Under the pieces are notes generated by a model. The model worked only from the letters and a program-made list of their open reading frames with translations, was not told where the DNA came from and made no database searches. A stretch of 64,000 nucleotides of DNA from Agrypnia vestita (Eukaryota; Arthropoda; Insecta; Trichoptera; Phryganeidae): the NCBI GenBank assembly GCA_016648135.1, contig JADDOH010002318.1, forward strand, positions 50,072 through 114,071. The letters are read 5' to 3'. A program made the translations under genes and the position numbers. The first letter of the stretch is position 1. Every line of letters starts with the position of its first letter. Below are positions 52,964-62,841 of the stretch, in pieces.

Positions 52964-53229
52964 CTAACTAAATTTCCCTACGATTCCATATATAACAAGA
53001 ATCACAACTCCTACAAAGAACGTCATCTTGAGATATTCTTCGTTTTCTCTAATTTTGGTCATGAGGTCTACAGACGTGTCGCTGGTGCTCTGTGAAGAGG
53101 CTGTCGCCTTTTTGATCGCTTCCTTCAAAGATTTATCGGATTTGGCGCTTGTGGCCGTCGATGCGATGATGAGCCTCTTGATGTCTTCTAATTGTATGTC
53201 CACTAGCTTCTCATGTTTACGCATGTGAT
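52964..53229 (-). CDS. CCDC51: CCDC51 exon 5, C-terminal membrane segment
   Basis: From TTTTAG/ATCACATG to TAG (52966-52964). A helix rich in K/E and S/T, then M-T-F-F-V-G-V-V-I-L-V-I-Y-G-I-V-G, a single hydrophobic helix four residues from the end. Human CCDC51 also ends in a membrane helix. Confidence 0.92.
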
Positions 53230-56200
53230 CTAAAACAATTCATTATTGTGCTATTAATAATAAATATCTACCGAGGCTAAATTAGCAGTACACAATGGAA
53301 TTCTGGTACCAACACTGATGTGCGGAAGTGAAGCCTGGAGATGGCAGAAGAGGAACGAAAGTAGACTGAATGCAGTGGATATGAGATCACTTAGACATAT
53401 ACGCGACAAATTCATTTATGATTGTTAGAATTCTAAAAATAACTACTCTGAAAATAATTTCTATATATATATTTGATTCACTAATATTTATTTTATGATG
53501 TTTATATTTCTCTACACACTGTTCCATTTATGGACTTACACATGCTTATCATTCATGCTCTACGATTATGCATTATGTGCCTACTCTGTCCCCCACACAA
53601 GTTTTAACATTTCTGGGACAGTTAAACATGTATAAAAAAATGTAATATTCAATGTAACATGCAGGGTTTGAAAAAATCCGATATTTATAATAAAAATCAA
53701 ATAATCGAATTTTTTGATATATATCCGATATATACCAAAAATTGGATATATATCGAAACCTTTTATCTCCTTTTATGCACACGTCGATTGATACAAACTC
53801 GAAATAATTAGGAAATTTATTTTTTTATTTTGTATATGAATTATTATTTATTAAATGAATGAATCGCATACTGAAAAAAGCTTATATATGCAATTATTAT
53901 ATATATATATATATTTATTTTCCATGATAGTGAATGTTTTCGGTTGCGCCCTGCATGCTTATTCCCCCAGTGAACCCGAATGGATTCTCATTATTATAGA
54001 ATTGACTTTGTGATTGAGTTCTTGACTGCTTATTATTTATATTATTGTTTACTTGACTGCTTATTCTATATACTGTATTATTAACTAAGATTTGATGTAT
54101 TAGATTTTCTTTTCTTTCCTTCCAATTGTTATATAATTAGATTACACTACCTATACCTTTGATTGTAAGTGGTTATCCCTCACCACACACAAGAATATAA
54201 TTCTTTTTGGTGAGGTATACACACACAAAAAATATCGATTTGTAAACATTTATGTATGATTGTAGAAAAAAAAATTTATATATATATTATTAATTAAATA
54301 AATACAACTAGCGCCATCTATTAACATTTGCAGAAAGTTTTCTTGGATATATATCAAAAATAAAAAACCAAGCCATAAATATCATGATATATATCCGCGG
54401 ATATATATCCTCGAACCCTGGTAACATGTAGGTATGTATTTATTATATTCTCAATAAATTAAAAAAAAAATGAATATATTAGGAAAGGGTGTACATTACA
54501 CTATGCAAACAAAACTGGTAAACATTGTATATTATATCAATAAAGTGGCTTAAAACAACATATATTTCTTACTTTAATTAGTATGAAGAGCCACAAAGTG
54601 TCTGCTTAGTTTGAAAATTTAAATTGTAAAAGTTCCCTTACCTAGAATGGTTCCCTGATTGGACGCGATGGCAGCCACCCTCATTTCCACATCCCTCAGC
54701 TGCTGTATCTGGCGAGCCACTTCGGGGCTCTGCGATGCGGAGGGGCTAACGCCGCGCGTGCCCGTGCCCACGGTCATCAGCACGTTGTTGGAGCGCTCCA
54801 TTTGCTCGGTGAGCATGTCACGGAACTCTGCCATTTTGATGCGGTTGTTGAGCGTGGAGCCCAGCACACCGAATCCGGTACCTGACAAACAAGTTGATCT
54901 TGTTCACGATAATTGTGTTTATAAGAAGTGTATATGATATAATAAATTGGAATTTTCAATAAGTAATAATTCATCTTCTACGTTAATGTGGGTTTTTATA
55001 GATTGGTTTTATTTTCAACCATTACTTAAACAGGATCTTTCTACTAGTGTTAAATTAATAAAGTGTATATTATTAATCAATATTTATATAATATGGGCAT
55101 TATAAAAAATAGCGCCGGTCGTGCTAATGATAATTACAACGTACATATGAAACGGGTTGTAAAATTTACAAATACCTATATACAACTTCCAAAAATTTGA
55201 TAGATGTGGTAGTCTATTATGGGTGGAAATGGTGAACGTTATATTGTGTAAGTGACCTCTTAAGCCAGCCGTACGATAGGTCGTAAGCCCTATCGTACGG
55301 CGTAAGACTTTCATACCTACTTTCCCATAAAAAATATAATTTCGTTATGTCTCAAAATATATCTTGATTATAAAAATACTGCGACTACTAAATTTACTGC
55401 CAGTATGCCAGGAAAGTGTAAGTTATTATAAAAAATTCTTATATATGTATGTATACATATATGGATTATAGTTTAATTATAAAGTATAGTTTAGTTAATA
55501 AAAATTCTTATATATTAGCAAAGATTGCGGAGGTTGAACCGTACTAAACTAATTAACAAAATGTTAAAAAAGAATAGTTATAAACTGTTAGATATGTAAG
55601 GCTTTAATTAATTTTAAAAGCTTTGTATTTTTAACATATTTGACTTGTATTAAAGCGAATGAATTTTTAATAATCAAGAAGATATGTATATTATAAATGT
55701 CTCATAGGGATGAAATTATTTATATAGGAAAGTAGGTATGGAAGTCTATAGGATGCTTATAGGATGTACGTGATGTGATGTGTACGGCTTAAGTGAATAC
55801 TTCACACAATGTAACATTCACCAATTCAACCCATGAATGCCTACCACGTCTGTCAAATTTTTGTAATTTATATATGTTAACTTTGGACAACGTCTTTCAC
55901 ATGTGACTTGTATTTACTACCGCCATCTGTGGTTGAAATTTATCATTCATGAAAATCCATGCTATAAACTAGTATAGAAGTCGCCGTTGGTAATGAGGCA
56001 TCTATTTTTTTTTACTAGAATTTATGAAGCAATATTCTTTTTACATTATTAATTATTAACATGCACATTAGAATATAACTGAAAATTATAAATTTAAAAA
56101 ATAATGATTATATTCACTCACAACTCTTCCATTATTGTCTATAGCTTAACGTTTAATTTGAGAGCTTTGTGAATGATTGAACTCATTGATTCCAAACCTG

Positions 56201-59200
56201 TCAGACGTAACAAACTAACGACAAAGTTGCAAAATAATAACAAAAGTTAGATCAATTACATGTTATCTATTAGGAATAGGGTGTTTTGCAAGACAAAGTG
56301 ATGTTATTAGTTTTGAGAATTAATATATGTAATTGTATTACCGTATCGAGTGATGCTTGTTATTTTATGATATTTTTTTGATTCAAACTTAGTACTCAAG
56401 TGTTGGAAACTATTTATAATAATACATGCCTGATTCAGCTAGTTTTAAGGTCAATTGCTTTAGAATAACAGAATCGCGTCTACTGAATCATTCCAAGTGT
56501 ATCAATACGAAATAAATATTTTTAGAAATGATATAAGTAACACACGTGCGTCACCGCACTCACCGATGAGCGACGCCACGATATACCAATACTTGTTTCT
56601 GTCGGCGTGCGCCCGCTCACGCTCGTGGCTGAGCTTCACGGCTGTGGACATTGTGTTAAAGTGCTCCCGCTCCTCGCGCTCGATGGCTATGAACGCCTTG
56701 CGCAGGTGTTCCTCCTCGATGATGGACTATGGAGGAGATGATTGGCACATTTTAAAATCTAATAATTTAAAAAAAAAAATTTAAAGAAATTATTTTAGAG
56801 TAATTTAGTGACCTTGTGTTCGTCCGTGACTAATTTAAGGTATTTCTGGTCGCCTTTTGAGGTGCTCTGCATTTCCTCGTGGATCTCCTTGAGCCTCTGC
56901 TGCATGGCCAACACCTTCTGGGCCGCAGCTCGTCTCTTCTCCTGGGCTGCGATAAATTTGTCCTAAAAAAATAAGGAACGTATAAAAAAAAATATATTAC
57001 AATGGAAGATTTATCGGCGATCACAGAAATTATTGATAAGCTGAATCGTTATTGTAATTGTTTGATTTATATTCAATTATAAAGACGATTGATAACTGAG
57101 ATTCGAGCTAAGCTGACCTAACCTAACCCAACCAATCTTTACTAGAATATATTATATTTTAGCTTTTTATAGCCTGCCCAACATAACTTGGCGTGCGTGC
57201 GTGACGTACGGCAGGATTGGAACTAAAACCCGCCCCGCCCGCAACCCCTCGCCCTGTACTTCGGTACAATTTTGTATTCGCTCGGGAGCTGTGACATCTT
57301 GATTACCAATGTACACTGAATTATTATGTCCAAAACTACCACAACAACAATTGCCAATGAAGTATTAAAGTTTTGCGAAGCTAAAATAGCAAATAATGGA
57401 CCGATATTACCGTCTATGATAGTTAGAGCGGCCGCCGCGGAGCGCGCTGTTACCCGATCAAATTTATATTGACACTGGTCACCGGACATTCAGTACATTA
57501 TGTATTGTGTAATAAATTTACAACCTGGCAACTTCTGTTTCGCGACAGTGGCGACCTCCCTCGCACGCCTAGTTATCGTGGTGGCACTCTAAAGGCCATT
57601 TGAGTCAACTTGGTTTATAGTAATTGTTCGTATAAAGCGTAGATTCTTACAAAATTGAGTTCTTTGATTGGTGGAAATTTAAACAGATTATAAAGAGATA
57701 TACTTTATCATGCGATTTAATGTTAAAAATTAACATTTTGCATTATAATCTTTAATATAAATTTCACGTGCATTTTGGGATGGTTTTCAAACAAAGGGCC
57801 AGTTGTGTCAATCAAATCTAACAGTTTTTAGGTAAATATTTGGAAAATGATGTAATTTTTAAAAAGCAAGAACTTGTTCATCACAGTTCCAAACTTCTTT
57901 TTCTTTGAGAAATAAATTTAATTAATTTTCGAAACAAAACTTATTTGTTCAACATTTTTAAGTATCTAACTATTACAAAATATACTGATCCTATTTTTCA
58001 TTCTGTAATTGATTTATCATTCTGACTAATTAAGTAGCTCAAGTCGGAGAACTTGACTTTCCCAAGAAATTGGAACAAAATTGTATAGTTTTAAAATATA
58101 TTTTTTTGCGTACAACTTTGAAATAATTAACTATAATAGTAACTATCATTAGTGATGGTATTTTAACCAGTGACACATTAACCGTTATTTGAGATTTTTA
58201 TCTGATTGCGTCGATGATTGGCAATTGATTTATTGCAATTTGACGGGCAACCATCAGTACTAGACAGTAATTATATCTTAGTTATCAACCATCGATACAA
58301 TCAGATAAAAATCTCAAATAACTGTACAGAAAGTAAAAGTTCTTCCTTCTTCCTGTACTATCAGTTTTTGATTTAGAACATATCACCTTTCATAAACAAA
58401 ATGTGTAAAATGCAACCGAGTGCACAATATGTAACATATTTCTTTCTTTAGTAAGTTTAGCGTGATGGAATGATGCAGGTAGGTACGTCATCAATTTAAA
58501 ATATCAACTCTCCTAATTTTAACTGCACCCGTCCGTAACATGCCGGAATTACAGGAACACTGACATGAAATGACTAGCCGCTAATGAGACACGGTCAGCT
58601 GAGTGTGACACGTCAATCAGCGCGCGGCTCAGGCTACATGTAAGGGTCCTGCCATTAAACTACACGGCCTTGACATTTTTATATTAATATTATGATCAGC
58701 AACGAACTTTGTGTCATCAAAGAGTTGCTGCTGTAAATATACTCTAGGTTTTAAGTCGATGAAATTAGTTTGAATATTAATCAAAAACAAATGGTTTTTC
58801 ATTAATGAATTTTCAGTTTCAAAATCCTGCAATTGTTATGTCCTGCGATTTTTCACAGGTTTATGGCTAGTTATTATTGTCAAATGTTACTATTGAAGTT
58901 ACATCACTATAGAAATTAACCAACTTGCTGGCTATTGGATGTAAATTTGTCTACAAATCCGAAGAATAAGTTTCTTGGCTCCATGAACAAGTTGATCTAT
59001 TTTTGTAGATGGGTAGACATTTTTTGCTGTTGTCTTTCTATTGACCCTAATGTCACATTATTATTACTTTATACTTATTTTTGACATGCAAAAATATCAG
59101 CTTTATCTTCACAGCAGAACACTCTTTTGCTATGTTATGAATCATTATTATGAATTAAATACGTTTGAAACAAAAAGAAAAACGATTTTCTAGATAGATT

Positions 59201-59579
59201 TCTTTGGCAAACAACCACCGATGAATGTAAACAAGTGATGTTATGAATCTAACGATATAGCAGTAGGTAGTGGATTTTACCCCACCTGAGCTTCAAGCAC
59301 TGTCTTCTGCAGCAACATGATTTCGTCGACTCCGGTAAATTTTTCGTATTTCGATATGACATCTCGAATTTTAGTTTTCAGCGCATCGGTGGGAATTTTT
59401 CCAGGAATCCCTTTAACCGCATCCATTTTATCCCTGATTGATGGCATTTTACTCTTCATCTGGTCAATTTGTGCCAAAATTTCAGTTTTCGTCTTATCCG
59501 TGAGAGATTCGGCATTTTTTAGGTTAGGATCCGTCGAACCGCGCAATTGTTTTAAAAATCCGGTTATTCGTTTTGCCAT
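52964..59579 (-). CDS. CCDC51: CCDC51 (MITOK) ortholog, five exons
   Basis: Exons (minus strand): 59579-59286, 56962-56813, 56726-56564, 54881-54642, 53229-52964; lengths 294, 150, 163, 240 and 266 give 370 residues. All borders are GT-AG and phases agree. The layout is a basic N-terminus without a clear signal sequence, a coiled coil (exons 1-2), H-E-R-E-R-A-H-A-D-R-N-K just before a first membrane segment (about residues 193-213, K-Y-W-Y-I-V-A-S-L-I-G), a glycine-rich turn (G-F-G-V-L-G-S-T-L-N-N-R-I), a second helical region and a C-terminal membrane segment (about 349-367). This matches human CCDC51 in order and in the helix-turn around membrane segment 1; human is 411 residues. In mammals the protein forms the pore of the mitochondrial ATP-sensitive potassium channel in the inner membrane, with ABCB8. 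A degraded duplicate lies at 28303-21666. Confidence 0.85.
53285..53412 (+). pseudogene. Short LINE RT fragment
   Basis: One frame reads I-L-V-P-T-L-M-C-G-S-E-A-W-R-W-Q-K-R-N-E-S-R-L-N-A-V-D-M, then R-S-L-R-H-I. This is the usual stretch just after the RT domain of insect non-LTR elements. The piece is about 125 bp, in CCDC51 intron 4. Confidence 0.75.
53662..54420. mobile_element. hAT non-autonomous element, 759 bp, exact 8-bp TSD
   Basis: Left end CAGGGTTTGAAAAAATCC; right end, inverted, CAGGGTTCGAGGATATAT. GTAACATG lies on both sides (53654-53661 and 54421-54428). The inside is rich in GATATATATCC words. In CCDC51 intron 4. No transposase. Confidence 0.93.
54642..54881 (-). CDS. CCDC51: CCDC51 exon 4
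   Basis: 240 nt. It begins with the Gly-rich end of membrane segment 1 and N-N-R-I-K-M-A-E-F-R-D-M-L-T-E-Q-M. A low-complexity loop with G-T-G-T-R-G-V-S-P-S follows, then a helix R-Q-I-Q-Q-L-R-D-V-E-M-R. It is GC-rich and has codon use unlike the flanking introns. Confidence 0.92.
55170..55876. mobile_element. About 700-bp long-inverted-repeat element
   Basis: The left arm (55176-55320) and right arm (55730-55876) are inverted copies sharing AAAATTTGA-AGA-GTGGTAG, GGTGAA-GTTA-ATTGTGT and CTTAAGCC. A partial single arm lies at 24815-24950 in the matching intron of the CCDC51 pseudogene, so the element may pre-date the duplication. Confidence 0.75.
56564..56726 (-). CDS. CCDC51: CCDC51 exon 3, into membrane segment 1
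   Basis: 163 nt. I-I-E-E-E-H-L-R-K-A-F, then R-E-E-R-E-H-F-N-T-M-S and L-S-H-E-R-E-R-A-H-A-D-R-N-K-Y-W. It corresponds to the human stretch H-E-K-E-R-T-R-A-E-R-T-K-N-W that precedes the first membrane helix. Confidence 0.92.
56813..56962 (-). CDS. CCDC51: CCDC51 exon 2, coiled coil
   Basis: 50 codons, phase 0 at both ends. A-A-Q-E-K-R-R-A-A-A-Q-K-V-L-A-M-Q-Q-R-L-K-E-I-H has heptad spacing. K-Y-L-K-L-V-T-D-E-H corresponds to Y-L-E-L-A-T-L-E-H in human CCDC51. Confidence 0.9.
57592..57835. mobile_element. Fragments of GGGCC-family MITEs
   Basis: AAGGCCATTTGAGTCAACTT and the inner phrase AAAGCGTAGATTCTTACA occur at 57592-57665, and GGGCCAGTTGTGTCAATC at 57800. Neither has a clear opposite end. 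In CCDC51 intron 1. Confidence 0.65.
58187..58325. mobile_element. Fold-back MITE
   Basis: GTTATTTGAGATTTTTATCT near the left and AGATAAAAATCTCAAATAAC at the right are perfect inverses over at least 20 bp. In CCDC51 intron 1. Confidence 0.8.
59286..59579 (-). CDS. CCDC51: CCDC51 exon 1
   Basis: 98 codons from ATG (59579) to CTCAG/GTGGGG, phase 0. It starts M-A-K-R-I-T-G-F-L-K-Q-L-R-G, a short basic amphipathic stretch that may serve in mitochondrial import. It ends with V-D-E-I-M-L-L-Q-K-T-V-L-E-A-Q entering the coiled coil. This exon has no partner in the pseudogene. Confidence 0.85.
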
Positions 59580-60018
59580 TTTAACATTTCACCCGAAAAT
59601 TGCGCACTGTACTTTTCCACTTAAATCATTTCACTTTCACGTAACGAATAAACACAGCGATTCAAATAAGCAGCGAAGAACCCTGAAGTAAAACAGTGTT
59701 CACATGTGATGCAATTTCTCAGAATAGATATTTTCAAGGGAAACGGCCCTGTAAATCAGTGTCAAGGCCGAGAAATAAACAAAATTTTGAGTTATTTCTG
59801 TCGTATAATATATAAATAATTATTTATAATATAATAAAAAAACATTATTGGCTTTAATTCGAACCACAAAAGTTAAATCAAGGGGGAAGTCATTGAAATA
59901 TTTGTTATGGCAATGGAATGTCATTATAGTTGATTATAGTCGCAGAATATAATTATAGTGATTATAGTCAATAAAGGATTAGCAAATAAAATCATTGTAG
60001 TCATATATTGATTATAGT

Positions 60019-60190
60019 GATGAGCTAAACCGTTATTTTTAACCGTGATTATAAAATTTGAGTCTGATTGTAACGATGATAGTTAAGTGATTATTATTAA
60101 TTCGGCCCGTACCGGTCCTCTAGATCTCAGTTATCAATATCATTTACTTTTATCTGCATAAACACAATAACGGTTCAGCTCATTATTTAT
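60019..60190. mobile_element. MITE with GATGAGCTAAACCGTTAT end
   Basis: TGATGAGCTAAACCGTTATT at the left and the inverse AATAACGGTTCAGCTCAT at the right. About 170 bp. The target duplication could not be fixed. Confidence 0.7.
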
Positions 60191-60734
60191 TTATAAAAAT
60201 GAGATTGCATTCAGTAAGGTGACGAAAAGTGATCCTTTTGGAAGTTTCTCCTTTTTGAACTGCACCCTATAAATGTACTTCTTTATGCTCGCTTGTACTT
60301 TTTTGTGATATTTTTTAATATAGTCCAATTTAACTATTTTTCCCGAAAAAATCTGTTATTGAGCTCAGTGTATAACTTTCCAAGCGATAATTGAAATAGA
60401 TGTATTGTAAGGGTACGAACATGCCAAAGATGCCTCACTGCGATACCTCGCGGTCGCGGTTTCAGCTCGCTATCTCGATGTCGATACTGGCTGTTTACAT
60501 GGATGGCGGTGCGAACATGTCGGTTCAGTCGCACCTCGATGTCGATACTCGCTATTTGTTGTGGTGATTTTTCTCCCGCTTATCCCACAAAGCAGGAATA
60601 TTAAAAATCAAATCAATTAGCACCTCCTTATCCATAATTCAATTCACAGTATTTTTCAAGTAAAAACAGTTTAAAAGATAACTATAGCGATCGTGACATG
60701 AGCAATACGGGATTAATGACAGATGACAGATCCA

Positions 60735-60880
60735 TTTGTTTTTACATCGCGGTCGACAGCGAGCAGCGACGTGATCTGGATCGTGATTGGACAGATTCGC
60801 TAGGCTGAGGCGAATATGACCAATTACGAGCCAGAACACATCGCTGCTCGCGGTCGACCGCGATGTGAAAACAAAATATT
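60735..60880. mobile_element. Fold-back MITE inside the TA-flanked element
   Basis: TTTTTACATCGCGGTCGAC, then AGCGAGCAGCG, is matched inverted by CGCTGCTCG and GTCGACCGCGATGTGAAAA. The arms are about 35 bp around a 75-bp centre. Confidence 0.7.
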
Positions 60881-60969
60881 TTGTTATCACGAAAGCATCG
60901 AGCTAAACCTCAATGTAGGCCGCGATGTATCGCAGTGAGGTATCTTTCGGCATGTGCGTGCGTATCTAC

Positions 60970-62731
60970 TAGGGATGGGTGGAAACGAGACCGTCCACGT
61001 CCATCCATCGACGAGACGATCAACTAGTTGAATTCGTCAACTAGTTGACGCGTCAACTTCGTTACGCGGACGTCGCGGACGTTTATCTAAACATCGGGAC
61101 TACAGTAAACTGTCTACGGTTTGACGCGACGCTGCTCGACGGCACAACCGTTGGTTATTTTTATTACGTTAATTTTTAAAATTTAAAGAAGTTCGAAGGA
61201 ATATAGTTTCGGGGAAAGTAAAACCGCTACTTGTGCTTATATATAAAAAGAAATATTTTATTATTTATTTGTTTATAGGCTTATACATATTCTTTTATAT
61301 ACTTCTTTCTATATATAATAAAGAAAGAAGTAGGTATACACAACAATATCAGGTGTAAGCAGTAAAATATAAATATAAACTACATATATAAGCAGTCAAA
61401 GTATCGGGTATAAGCATTAAAATATGAGTATAAAAATTAAAAATATAAAGTACAAAGCAATGTGTGTATAAAAAAATATATTAGATACACATTATTACAT
61501 GTGTACAGGGTTATTTGGAAAACAATAATAACCTAGCAGGACTATATTCCTGCCTTGATTATGAGTAAGAGTATGAGTTTTTGTAAAACGTTAGACTATC
61601 ACTACACTAACTCAAATCGATTACGAAAAATTCATTCGTTTCAATACAAGTTAAATAAAATGATAAAAACCTTTACATTTATTTATTATCTATAAATTTA
61701 TAAATAAATACATAATTTAAAAATACTTAACATTTGAGATTTTATCTAGAAATTTATTGAAGAATACATCTTTCAAAGTCAGACTTTTACTTTGTGGTGA
61801 CATTATTAATAAATGAATATATCTGTATTATTTGTCAACTTTAGTTTATGGCTCAATTTGAGAAAAGGAACATTGTTCCCGAAACATGTAAAAAACCAAT
61901 AAAAAGTGGTGTAAACAAAATTATAATAGATTTATTTTTTTATCTAAAGTTGAAAATAGGGAATTTATAATAAAAATTAATTAAACCTAAATTCAAGATT
62001 GTATTACATATACAACAATTAATGTTGGACTCCTGAATAAGGACCATAGTTAGGTATAGAAAATTTTATTCCCTACAAGTTTGTTTATCATTTATATGCT
62101 AAAGTTGAAAAGTAAGGAAATAACACAATAATTAAATTTTAGCATCCCTTTTCAGGTAGATATATAAGAAGTCGAGATCGATCGAATAAAATATTGATTT
62201 TAGAAAAATATCTAGCCGGCCTATTAATTAATAATAGTTCAATAAAAAATAAAATAATTAAATAGAATTGTTTTATTTTATACAGCGTAAAATTGGGAAT
62301 TCACCGAATCGTCGCACGTGACATCACAAAAAATCAAGTAAAAAATAATAGATAATAGCTTATTAAGCCTATCTCGCGCTACGCATGTATTCAAATTTCA
62401 AATCTCTAGTCATAGTTCGTGTACACAGATCTGCACTCTATGGTAGTGTACTTTAGAGTTGAAATGAAATTACCCGTCGAGCCGTCTATGACGTCTATGG
62501 CATCTACAAGTCGACAGCGAGAGATGAGAGAGAAATAAACGGAGACGTTTTGTCTTGCTCTCGCTCGTTGCTTTGCATTGCGTTTAATCTCGAATCGTCC
62601 ACCGACCACGGCGTCCGCTGTCCACCGTCTACGAATTCAACTAGTCCATGCGATAAACGTAAACGGTCGACGCGTCGATGCAACGTCAACGGTTGATTTC
62701 AACTAGTCCGTCCATTCAACGCCCATCCCTA
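60970..62731. mobile_element. hAT element, 1762 bp, exact 8-bp TSD
   Basis: Ends TAGGGATGGGTGGAAACG and inverted TAGGGATGGGCGTTGAATGG, with GTATCTAC on both sides (60962-60969 and 62732-62739). Both ends match the 917-bp element at 39295. It has an extra stretch (about 61360-62215) in the middle that the shorter one lacks, including the hammerhead-like remnant at 61867. No transposase frame. Confidence 0.92.
61867..61888 (+). ncRNA. Second hammerhead-like remnant
   Basis: GGAACATTGTTCC (perfect 5-bp stem), then GAAACATG and TA, as in the motif at 14361-14391. The CTGANGA box before the stem has decayed to a TTTGAGAAAA-like sequence. After both motifs comes AAAGTGGTG, so they descend from the same repeat. 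It cannot cleave in its present form. Confidence 0.35.
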
Positions 62732-62841
62732 GTATCTACTAGCGTGTATTTGTTTTACATGGAGGTGACATCGAGATAGCGAGCTAAACCGCGACCGCGA
62801 GGTATCGCAGTGAAGCATCTTTGGCATGTTCGTACCCTTAA

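Larger units (their letters stand above)
60410..62838. mobile_element. TA-flanked element with 75-bp TIRs, split by a hAT insertion
   Basis: The left end AGGGTACGAACATGCCAAAG, continuing through GATACCTCGCGGTCGCGG to about 60483, is matched inverted at 62767-62838 with only a few differences. TA lies outside both ends. The element's own DNA is 60410-60969 plus 62740-62838, about 660 bp; the rest is the hAT element and its target duplication. No transposase. Tc1/mariner-type by target. Confidence 0.88.
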
